NCBI RefSeq assembly: GCF_001540865.1
Contig: NC_033642.1
Location: 2,756,167-2,820,166, forward strand
Source of the DNA: Ananas comosus
Lineage: Eukaryota > Streptophyta > Magnoliopsida > Poales > Bromeliaceae
Direction of reading: 5' to 3'
Length of the DNA stretch: 64,000 nucleotides
This document shows, piece after piece, positions 11,992 to 22,173 of the stretch. Position 1 is the stretch's first letter. Every line of letters starts with the position of its first letter. Below the pieces are notes generated by a model that saw only the letters and a list, made by a program, of their open reading frames with translations, searched no databases and was not told the DNA's origin. A program made the position numbers and the translations under genes.

Positions 11992-14169
11992 CTAATCTAC
12001 TTCCGGTTCAGTGTCATTAGAGGCTGCGTCTGAGCCTTCTTCTTCTTGGTCTTCACCATCAGGAATGTCATCCCAATCCTCAGGGAACGCCATCAACTCA
12101 TTCCATTCGTTCCCCCTTTTCTTGGTATTCACGATGGCTTCCCAGTCTTTTTTCGTCATTTCGGCCTTGCACCTGATGCAAAGCCGAAGATGCTTTTTGG
12201 CATGGGCCACGTTGTCAGCGATCTCCTTGTCCAAAATCTCTTTTCCTTTGACATTCACCATATTAACCTGAAATAAAAACGAACTTCTGTTAATTTTTTT
12301 ATTTTCGTTTTCCTGGTCGGCTAATATAAGCCGACCTTCGTCTATTTCTTCTTGAATCTGCCTTTTCGAAGTCGCTTTTCCTTTCCCTTTCATGTTCACT
12401 GCGTTGACCTGTGATGGAAAATGATTCTTATCAATTTTCATATCTCTAATTTCTTGGTCGGCAAAGATCAGCCGACCCTTATTTATCTCTTTTTGAATTT
12501 GCCTCTTAAAGGCAGTACATTCACTAGTTTTATGGCTCCATGAATGGTGCCATTTGCAGTATCTTCTGCGTTTCAGTTCTTCTACAGGAGATATAGTTTG
12601 ACCCTCCTGTAGTTTAATTCGTCCATTCCTTAGTAACCGATCAAAAATCAAATCGGTTTTTTCTATATCAAACGAATAGTTAAAGGCAGATATATGTGCT
12701 TTCGCCTCTCTTGACTTGGCAGGTTTTAATAAAGCACATTTATATGGTTGATTATTTCTCACTATCTCGGCTGCACAAATTTCGGCTTCATCAGCCGAAT
12801 CCTCATTCTCTTCAGACGAATTCGTCTCTTCATGAGCTAAAGCCTCCCCAAGGAAAGAGATATTTTTCTCCTTTCCCTTGTTCCAGTCCTTATTTCGGCT
12901 CCATCTAGGCTGATCTTCATTATTCCCTTTTCGAAGTTACTCGTATTGAGCAACTCGAACTCCCAAATCGAAAAGATTTGAAAAGAATTTATCTTCAAAG
13001 TGATCTTTAGTCTTAAAATGCATGCCGTTGAACGCCATTTTGGCAAATTCTGATTCCGGCATTCTTACGAAACATCGGCTTCGAGCTGACTTGAATCGGT
13101 TTAAATATTCATTAACCGATTCCCCTGTTCTCTGTCTAAATTGAGCCAAATATGCAACTGACAACTCTAGCTCAGTTCTATAAAATTGTTCATGAAATTT
13201 ACCCTCCAACTCGTCCCAATCTCGGACGGAATTAGCGGGTAGACTTGTATACCAAGTAAAAGCCGTCTTGGTTAATGAAGTGCTAAATAATCTTAGCTTC
13301 AAAAATGGGTCTGCCGCTGCTTCGCGGCATTGAGCTGTAAACCGTGCGACATGTTCGACCGTATTTTCGGTCTCGTCGCCAGAAAACTTGTCAAATTTTG
13401 GCTTCTTCCAATTTGCCGGATATGGATGTTCTACATCTATATTAGCAGGATATGGTGACCTGAATACGGGCCGCATTGCCGGCCATGCGCCCACTCCGAA
13501 AGTATTTCGGATGGCCTCTTCTATTTGCGCATATATCTCATTATTAATTCCTTGGAAAGGAACCTGCGCTGGTACCGGGTTCGGTGGTTGTTGTGCACCG
13601 AGATTTTGTACTAAGGGATTAATCCCTTGTACATTCAAAGCTTGCCCCCTAGCCCCTACATTTTGGGGCTGGTAGGCTGCAACTAGAGGGGGTGGAGGTA
13701 ACCCCCAAGCCACTTCCGGCTGCTAACCGGCGTTACCAACAACCGGTCTATAAGCCGCTTGATACTGTGCCCCCTGGTATTGGGGCTGACCAACTACCGA
13801 TGTTACTGGATTTTGTAACACCGGCGTCATCACAGGCACTTGTAGGCCTGCTGTCGGCTGTTCATTTCGAGTCAACAATTGCCCTATTCGGGCAATGTTC
13901 TCGTTAGAGGCCGTTATTGCGGCCAAGACGGCGTCAAGCCGTGCGGTACTTGCATGACTATTTTGGTCCAAAGTTTATAGGATCCGAGTCATTTGGCCAA
14001 GCGCTTGGGTCAAACTAGGCTCCTGTTGGCCAGATTGACCACTGGTCTCACCCTCAGCGGGTAGGACTGCTTGGCGTTCTATCACATTTTCTGAATTACT
14101 GAGCTGTTCACTCCCAGAATTTCTAGGGATAGCCCTATTACGAAGATTCATAGCATTATCATCAGCCAT
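11992..14169 (-). pseudogene. Tat gypsy gag, interrupted by in-frame stops
   Basis: Start ATG at 14169 (MADDNAMNLRNR), about 55 bp inside the right LTR. A single frame runs leftward with stops near 13974, 13722, 12935 and 11991 and no frame change. A Gln/Pro/Gly-rich N-terminal half is followed by the retrotransposon gag core at 13420-12940 (KFDKFSGDETENTVEHVARF and FHEQFYRTELELS). A zinc-knuckle-like CKWH...H...C segment lies near 12530-12560. Downstream is an internal duplication of an RQIQxEIxxGRLIxADQE unit (about 12420-12520 and 12300-12360) and an acidic tail (DEEQEE-type) near 12000. Gag normally forms the cytoplasmic particle that packages element RNA. Confidence 0.88.
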
Positions 14170-14200
14170 ACTTTAAATGCAAATTTACCTTATGTAAGCT

Positions 14201-14218
14201 GTCCCACCGGGCGTGCCA
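14201..14218 (-). other. Primer-binding site of the Tat gypsy element
   Basis: Five bases inside the 5' LTR (right side) the minus strand reads TGGCACGCCCGGTGGGAC. The TGG start pairs with the CCA end of a tRNA, as expected for minus-strand priming. I did not identify the tRNA. Confidence 0.6.
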
Positions 14219-14223
14219 AAAAT

Positions 14224-14982
14224 TGTTGGTGGCCGAAAGTCCCGACCCTTGACCCGGTCAAGAATCCTCCTCGGGAAGAACGTCGGGATGATGAGCGACC
14301 CCGGATAGTGACCCTCGAAGTTTGCGCCCACGACGGATCAAGCGATTCAGCCGATGAGGGATCGAATCAGCCGGGTTCGAAGACCTCTACAGTAAATTCG
14401 CTTCGGCGGGATGAGCCGAATGAAGAGGGGAAGTCCAGAATTCGACTAAGAGATGAGCCGAATGACTAAACAACTCGAGATCTGATCGGCAAGAAGAGCC
14501 GAAAATGACTTTCTATTGAATAGAAACGCAAGAACAGCGGAGTGATGCCCGTAGGGCAGACAGACTCCAAATACAAGAACAGGGGAGTGATGCCCATAGG
14601 GCAGACAGACTCCAAGTATGCTAAGTTACGAGAACTACTCCTATGAAAAGCGGTAAATGCAGGAAAGAAAGACGCAGGAAAAATAAAAGTGGTCTTTTGT
14701 GCGCAGGGGCGAAGACCATTTTTCAGGGTGCCGTATGCCTATTTATAAAGTTGCCCTTGCGTTCAGTTATCATCATTGTACGATCGGCCACTATCTCCTG
14801 ATTTGGAGGACCACTTTCGGTCGATTGGAACTGCTCATAACCGCTTGCGGTTGTTACAACTTTTGGAATAAACGCGGCCCATATCTTCTGGCGCGTCTCA
14901 ATATGCTCCCGGTCCACCGTTTTGACATGGATCGTGGATGTAGTCCCGGCTTGCCAGCTGTCCCCGCCGAATTGGCCCAACA
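14224..14982 (-). repeat. 5' LTR of the Tat gypsy element
   Basis: 759 bp with tgttgg...ccaaca ends. Reading base by base against 2730-3488 I count 28 substitutions and no indels (about 3.7%). It holds the same 45-bp tandem duplication. Confidence 0.93.
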
Positions 14983-14987
14983 CTCCC

Positions 14988-16217
14988 TCTTGGACTTTGC
15001 TTCCCTTCCAACAAAAAAAACCGAAGCAGGTAAAGTAAGAGCACTAGAGGGCACCTGCATACTTTTGCTCACTTAAGGTACCGTCCCAAGTAGGCACCAT
15101 CCCTACTGCTGCATGACTTATCACCTGTACAGTAGAAGTGAATTGAGAAAAGTAATCAGAAAATAGTACATAGAACACCACAACCCTTGAAACCACAAAT
15201 TTTTTAGTCTCTAGTTCAATGCATTTCCATCCTTTCTTTCTCTCATCATAGTTAATAAATATGTACTTCTTAGCTTTATGATCAAGCTTGCATCCCAAGT
15301 TATCTGAAATATGAACATAACAAGTATAGACAAAAAAACTTTAAGGTGCTTAACATTAGGTTTCTCACTTCACATCAACTTATAGGGAGAATTGAATTTG
15401 GTTGGACATAATAGCACGTGATTTATCAAGTATGTCGTGCACACCATATATATACGCTCCACTCGTAAGGCTTTGGGTAAATTCTTCATATGTAGCCAAG
15501 ACTTGCATGTCTCCACAAGATGCCGAATTTTCCTAATCGCGACTCCATTTTGCTAAGGAGTGCAGCCACAAGATAGCTCTCATTTGATTCCTTATTGGCG
15601 GCAAAAAGAGAATAGCTCATTTAAAGTGAACTCATCGCCGTTGTCGGTACACAAATATTTGATCTTGCGGTTGAGCACACTTTCAACAGTTTCTTTGAAC
15701 TTTATGAACTTAGAGAATATCTTACACTTCTCCTTGACAAAATATATCCAAAAATATCGTATAAAGTCATTAACAAATAATAGTATGTAATGAGAACCTA
15801 AATAAGAAACTGTCGAAGTAGGATCCATCAAATCACTATGGACAAGATCCAACGGAGCTTTACACTCAACGATGAATTTGTCAAATGGAAGGTGATGTGC
15901 CTTTCTATATTCATATCCTTCACATAATCCACCACTACGAAAGGTAGTAAGATAAGGTAAGCCATTCACTAAATTTTTTCTTTGAACTTATCCATACTAA
16001 GGTGTCCCAATCTTGCATGCCATATAGCACCGCCATTATTTATTTATTTTCATCTTATCAATATAAGAAGAAATAGAAATAGATAAAACAAACAAATCAT
16101 TACCCACTGGAATGAACGACCTCCACCTTCAAATCGGCAGCGAGCTAGATGGCATCCCCTACCTAAGTTCAAGAGCTAGAGGAGGACTCCATATATTTAT
16201 TTTGTAGAGAAGACTAT
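14988..16217 (-). mobile_element. Ty1/copia element, integrase part, degenerate
   Basis: Minus-strand continuation of the copia element at 1-2729, displaced by the gypsy insertion. The integrase core at 15969-15592 shows the SGGLCEGYEYRKAH tract (the position of the usual zinc-binding CxxC), the catalytic-core start LDLVHSDLMDP and the second acidic tract LCTDNGDEF. The C-terminal part at 15298-15044 shows GCKLDHKAKKYIFINYDERKKGWK. Upstream, near 15970-16030, a gag-preintegrase remnant reads MACKIGTP...NGLPYL. Stops are frequent. The side towards the 5' end is cut by the solo LTR at 16218, and I cannot recognise copia sequence beyond it. Confidence 0.82.
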
Positions 16218-18730
16218 TGTCACGCCCCGGGACCCAGCGGAAGCCCGCCCGGCACGTGCCCAGACCCGCCATACGTCTAAAACATATAAGGCGTCTAAAA
16301 ACAACAATAATAAAAGCAATAATAATAGACATCTAGGAGTATCAGAGTATAATAAATGTCTAAATGCTACAACAAGGGATAAGTATAAAGCTGTAAATCC
16401 ACTAAATAAAACATAAAGTGATACAAGAAAATTCCAGCTACAAGTACTATAGGTAGATACATAGGTGGTCTCTATACATGGATACAAAAACCTCTCACTC
16501 TCTCAATCTACAAAAGAAAGAGTAAACCACCTAGGCGAACTACCGCTCCTTACTAGCTAGCTAAGCGATCCCCTTGCTGCGATCCCGCGCCTCCGCCGGT
16601 GCCGAAGGCTCTGAAAAGTAAACCATAAAACAGGGGCGTGAGAACTATTAAAAATAGTTCCCAATGGGCAATTACTGACTTCAGTGAATGCACCACAAGG
16701 CCCAAGGCTACAAAAAGAGGTCAGTGACTAACAATGTAGTAAAGCGACAGGTAAGTAAAATGTAACTCACTATAACATAGAATTTCTACTTAGTATAATT
16801 TGCACAAGTAATGAAGCAACGATATCAAGAATGTACATGGATGTGTATGACATGCATCAGCATAGAAATGCAACCAATCCGATGTCCTCAATGCAAAAAT
16901 AGTAAAGATGCCATTGTTTACTATTCTATTCCAAGTCTACTTTAATAGTTTTAAAGTTCACATAGCATGTTCTGTCACTAAGTCCCAATCATATAAGACC
17001 CACCCGAAGGCTGTCTGGCCTGCGCCGTGCCTAATGGCCCCGTGGTAGTCAACATCCCCACTCTAGGAATGAGCCTCCCCCACGGCAATCCACTTCGGCG
17101 CCCAATCCCGCACGGCGAGCATGTGTCGCGATGGCTATCTCCGGAGTGCCGGCTTGTAGGGAGCGACCCTCACAAGCATGTGCGAATGAGCACAAATGGC
17201 AAGCAAGCAATGATCTGTCTCAAGTACCAAGTCCTCATGTCTAAAAACATGGAATATGTCAAGTATCTCAATGGCCTATCTCTATGTCATCATGTCTCTA
17301 ACATGGAATGTAGCAGATATATAGTGGCCTATCAACATGTCCCTAGGTTGCAGTTTAATAGTTTACTAGTTTCAAGTGCCCCTTGATGACACTTTGGTTC
17401 AACGAGTTCCAAGCATGGCATTAATGTGTTCATGACGCTTAAATTCACTCAACTCTAGCATGGAGACATGTTCTCAACTTGTAAAACCAAGCACTATCCA
17501 CAATGCATGCAATCTACACATATAGCTCTACTATATGGAGTACAAATTTTACGATATATGAGGCATGCATGTTAAGTGTTCTAAAATTCACATAAATCAT
17601 ATTTAGCATGAATTTGCATTCAAAAATACTTTACGAAAAGTTTAGAAGGCATAGGGGCCATTTTGCCCTATTTTCATGAAGTCAAACCCACCAAAATCGA
17701 CTTCTTCGTTTCGCCGAACGAAGGTATCCACAAGCTCCCTAGTACCCTAGAAACATCAAAAATAGGGTCACCCAAACGAAACGAAGAGCAAATAGCTCAA
17801 TCATTAAGCTCCTCAAGCTAGGGTTGGAGAAAACTTACCGATTGCGAAGAAGGCTCTCACGATCTCCAAATGGGAGTTAGAGTCCTTCCAATCTAACCTA
17901 AACAAAGGTTCTAAACCCATCAATTTGGTTCCAAAGCCCCCAAATTCAAAAACCCCCAAAATAAACCCTAAATCCCAAAATCTAGGGTTTCATCTAGTAA
18001 AACCTAGGAAAACATGTATCAAATGGGGATTACAAGCTACCAACCTCAAGAGAAGCTCCAATCCAAGCTCAAAACCAAGTAGGGTTGAAGTTTGATCCTC
18101 CACAAAGCTCCAACCGCAAGCTCCAAGCCTCCAAAGGTGGGAAATGAGGAAGAAGATGGTGCTCCAAGGCCTCCAAGCAAGCTCTTCTCCTCTCCTTCTC
18201 CTTCTTCTCCTTCCCTTTCTCTCTCTAGAAGTGTAGGAAGAGTGTGAGGGAGAGAAAATGAGAGTGAGAGGGGAGGAGAGGCTGCTTATAGCCTCTAAAG
18301 TAACAAAATCCACATAGGCCCCTCAAAAACTCAAATTTACATCAGCCCGGTCTGGGCAGTTTTCGCCCAGAGGGACCGGTCTCCCCGACCTGGGACCGGT
18401 CTCTCAGCTTGCCCCCGAAGATCCAACGTTCGGGAACCGGTCTTTCCCTGCGCGGGACCGGTCTCTCCCCGCGCAGACGCGCTCGGGGACCGGTCTCGAC
18501 TGCCAGGGACCGGTTGCCTTGCCGGCCACGCAGCACTGTTCACTGGGGGACCGGTCTCTCCTATCAGGGACCGGTCCCCGAGAGTAAAAACTCTCAGGAT
18601 TCTGCCAAAACTCTCGAGATCGAACTTTTAGACCGGTATACCATCGACGGCCCTCCACCAAGTGTGGAAAAGTTCGAAATACAAATCGAACACTCGAACC
18701 TCGCAATTTGCACAGGTCCAGTGTGTTACA
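16218..18730 (-). mobile_element. Solo LTR of a gypsy family, 2,513 bp
   Basis: The plus strand begins tgtcacgccc and ends gtgtgttaca; read on the minus strand it runs TGTAACA...GGGCGTGACA. A perfect target duplication actat lies at 16213-16217 and 18731-18735. No internal coding region is present, so it arose by LTR-LTR recombination. It is a relative, in opposite orientation, of the LTR at 32009-34650: both share the GACCGGTC palindrome array followed by a CTCC/TTC-rich stretch. The open readings inside are GC-rich artefacts. Confidence 0.82.
18355..18645. repeat. Array of palindromic ACCGGT motifs in the LTR
   Basis: About nine copies of gggaccggtctc-type sequence occur at irregular 20-40 bp spacing. 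Each has an ACCGGT palindrome, usually extended to GACCGGTC. The related LTR has a matching array at 32180-32400, so this is a family trait rather than a local expansion. Confidence 0.8.
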
Positions 18731-20517
18731 ACTATACTTGTAATATATTAACTAATGGGGCCAGCAGAGATGTTTATGTATATGTTTCTTTATGTTGGAT
18801 TGGATAGAAGTTGTATTGTACATTGATATTATACCTGTTTAGTTATTTATATTTAGCCGGCGTTTGGTTAGAGGATCGGGATGGAGATGGGGATCGGGAT
18901 GGAGATGGAGATGTTTATGTATATGTTTCTTTGTTTTTTTTGTGCCCACCTCATTATATGGAATGCTTAGAGGGAATGAGGTGGTGGTGGTGGTGGGGTT
19001 CCAGCCGAAAGATTCGGAGGGACCCAAAGAAGACCACGCACAAAGCGGAACCCACAGTCCAAGGCATTAAAAGGCCAAAGAATGTTTTTTTTAAGCTTTC
19101 TTAACAGGGAGCATCACAAATGCAGTTCCGGAGGAATCATGACCACGCACAAAGCGGAACCCACAGTCCAAAGCATTAAAAGGCCAAAGAATGCTTTTTT
19201 TAAGCTTTCTTAATAGGGAGCATCACAAATGCAGTTCGGAGGAATCATAAGAATTCCAAGCAAAAGGCCTCAGTAAACAGTTGTCACCGAACAGGGTATT
19301 TCAGATTTAACCAATTAATCAGAAGCATCTAATTCTTTTTCTTAAGTTCTTTCTATACGGTAAGTATATATAGGGATTTTTTTTACGAAACGTGTTTTGT
19401 GTTTCCAGGGGAAGGTTAATAGGACAAAAGGAGGTCGTTGGGAGTCAGAAGCCCAAAGCAAATGGGTTGTTGCCCACTCACCAAATCTGATGAGGCAGTA
19501 GTACAACACGCACAGGGCACAGGCCGGAGCAAACAGTGGGAAGATAGGGCTCCGCAGGAGCCGTAATCCGGGAAGGAGGATGGCAGGACAGGGCTGAAGC
19601 CACGGAGAAAATCAAAGGAGTATTAGAGGAGAAGCTACCAGCAAACACCTACAACGAACCTTTCAAATATAGGCAAGCAAACAAGCCGCCCCTCGTCCGT
19701 ATGGTACCAGCCCTATTTATAGGCAATTCCTGAAGGAGGCCCGGCCTGAGAGAGGAAGGATGAGGAAGGACGATGGTACAGGGAAGGAAGTACCAGATCC
19801 CCCACCCACTTCCGATGACGCCGGGGACGGGAGCGGGGATTAGAGGAAGGAGTTGCAGAGACAGGAGAATCGGGATGCACATAGGGAGCAGAGAGAAGAG
19901 GTACCGCAACCACAGCCGTACGCCGGTCAACCCAGGCGCAGCGATGTTACGCGCATACGTCGGACGCAGGAGGAGGTCAGGATAGGGCCCGACAAGCACC
20001 CGACAGGGGGGTGGGGCCCGGATCGGAGAGAGGAGGGATCGGAGAGAGGAGGGCAGCCGATCTGGCCCTACCGAGAGGAGAGACGCGGGGCGGGAGGCAC
20101 GTGACCCCGCTCGCCGCCAGCGAACGAATAGAGCAGACCTGAGCAGGAGGGGGGTTTGCTGTGGAGGCGACGCGTGGCCAGTTTAGGGTTGGCTTTTATT
20201 ATATGTATTGATTAAAATGTTCAACCAAATCCTTTTGTACTGTAGAGTCGGTGAAATCTTAAAGTTAGGTTTAAAAAAACCAGAGAAAAAGAAAAAGGAA
20301 AAAAGAATCTTCTGACCAAATTCGCACTTCCCATTAGTCGGACAACCTCGATACCAGCCGCGACTTCCCGTCCGCTTCACCTATTACTACCGCCTTCCTG
20401 CAGTTCCGCCCCCGTCCGGATTTCAGTTCGAGTAGCAATCGACCGACATACATTTCCCAACAACCTGCACCGTTCCCGCTTCCTCGAGATCCGCGCCTCT
20501 GTGCCCTAGATCTTCCG
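18731..20517. other. Intergenic region upstream of MSRA5
   Basis: No gene is supported. It holds two copies of the phrase gatgtttatgtatatgtttc (about 18770 and 18910), a 109-bp tandem duplication (19032-19248) and a GC-rich stretch at 19640-20160 with several overlapping open readings that match nothing I know. The promoter of the MSRA5 gene must lie in the last few hundred bases; I see no convincing TATA box. Confidence 0.5.
19032..19248. repeat. 109-bp tandem duplication
   Basis: The unit beginning gaccacgcacaaagcgg at 19032 is repeated from 19141 with a few single-base differences. Both copies include a T-run followed by aagctttcttaa. Confidence 0.85.
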
Positions 20518-22133
20518 ATGATCCCGGCGGGGAGTCTCCTCCTCTCCTTCCTAGGGTTCCTCGCTCTCTTCGGTTGCGGGCTGGACCCAGCCCTAGCCCT
20601 AAGGATCTCCGACCAGGTCCTGGATCCCTCCGCCCGCCAGCACCTGCCGCCGACCCAGCCGCTGCGGTCTGCAGTCTTCGCCCTCGGGAGCTTCTGGCGG
20701 TCGGAGGCCGCCTTCGGCTGCGTCCCCGGCGTCGTCCGCACGTCCGTCGGCTACGCCGGCGGATCCAAGCCCAACCCCGAATACCGCAACCTCGGCGATC
20801 ATGCCGAGTGCGTCAAGGTACAGTTCGGTTGATCCTCGTCTAAATTCTTGTAGTTTTTATTAACAGTAAGGTATAATTCAGATTCGGAGCAGATTGGTTT
20901 TGGAACCGAATCTGTATGTTGAAATTGGTGGAATTTAGATGGAATTTGTTTTCGAAATGAAATCTCTTGTTTGGGACAAATTAATTGAAGCTGAATTTGT
21001 AGTTTCGTTATTAGGATTCTGTTTGGAACCAACTTCATGTAGAATTCTGCGGAATTCAGATGCAGTTTGTTTGGAGGTCAGTTGAGTTCCGTTGTGTCTT
21101 CTTGTTCGGTAGAAGGTTCGAAATCATTTCAACGCGTTTATCTTTCCGAATCTGACATTAAATTAAGGGAACTAGATGGGGATCCTTTGTATTATCAGGA
21201 TTCCCAACAAATGCTTCTGAGTAATTTGAAATGTCATTGACTAATGGTTCCAATCAGTAGGTTTGGGAATAATAGAATTCCGATTCTTTAGAATTCTAGA
21301 ATTCAAGGCAGCCAAGCAGATTGTATCTGTGATTCTTTGATGGTTGCAATATATTGATTGTTTTGAGGAATATTATTCATGCTGCATACCTCGTAATACT
21401 GTCGAAATAGATCAAGAATTGCAGCCTGCGGAATAGTGCTTTGGTATTAATTTTACAATCCCCTTTGGAGCAAGATGATCTTTCCTTTATGGCTGTTCAA
21501 TTGTCTGGCTCACAAATCCTCAATCTGGTTAGACAATCAGTTGCCGGCCAGCAGATATCACATAGGATTGAGCTAAAGTTTGATCACCTGACGGATCTTG
21601 GCTACTTAAATAGGGCTGTTGATCCGTAAAACATAGCCGTCAACAGGTCAGCTGTTGTGGTATGTATAAAATTCGGAGTTTTCAAGAATTTGGGTCCAAA
21701 GATCAGAAATTCTTTAGATATAGCCATGATCCATGGAGTAGGAAGAATATGAGAGATGATGGGTATTTTGAATGAAAGATAGTGGATGCTTTGATAAGTG
21801 GAAGATTTGAAAGACTTTCAAGTCAAGAAACACAAATAAAGAGAGAGAAAAATATGGTGATACTTGAGATCAACAGTAAAATTAGAATTCCATTGAACAG
21901 CTCAGTAAATTTCGTGTGTATGTAATGCCTTTTGTTTCCCTTTATTCAAAGAGGCTTTTGTATTAAAAGATGATATCATCGTCTCACATACATCCTAACA
22001 TATATTAATCAAATTTCTCCATAAGAAATGTTTGTTTGGAGGTAAGTTTCTGGAAGTAGGCAAGTCAAGTTTGACATCTTGACTTCATAGTTCATATCTG
22101 CCCATTGAAAGTCAAAATCGTAGTACTAGCTTA

Positions 22134-22173
<40 letters not shown>

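Larger units (their letters stand above)
2730..14982 (-). mobile_element. Ty3/gypsy LTR retrotransposon, Tat lineage, 12,253 bp
   Basis: Full-length element on the minus strand. It has two 759-bp LTRs (2730-3488 and 14224-14982) with TG...CA ends and a perfect 5-bp target duplication ctccc (2725-2729 and 14983-14987). From right to left it carries a primer-binding site, gag, protease, reverse transcriptase, RNase H, a second archaeal-type RNase H (YFDGS...NQAEYEAL), and integrase with an HHCC domain. The extra RNase H is characteristic of the Tat lineage. Between integrase and the left LTR lies a 3-kb plus-strand (antisense) gene. Several in-frame stops and at least three frameshifts in gag-pol make it unable to transpose on its own. 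My LTR alignment shows 28 differences, 24 of them transitions. Confidence 0.95.

Noticed and set aside
18337..18807. Open readings of 64-132 codons in three frames over the ACCGGT array
   Set aside because: They come from the repeated palindromic motif inside the solo LTR. Repeated TGLS/DRSP-like peptides are motif translations, not proteins.
19649..20104. Several overlapping open readings on both strands in GC-rich sequence
   Set aside because: No recognisable domain, Arg/Pro/Gly-biased composition and openness in many frames are what GC-rich non-coding DNA produces.
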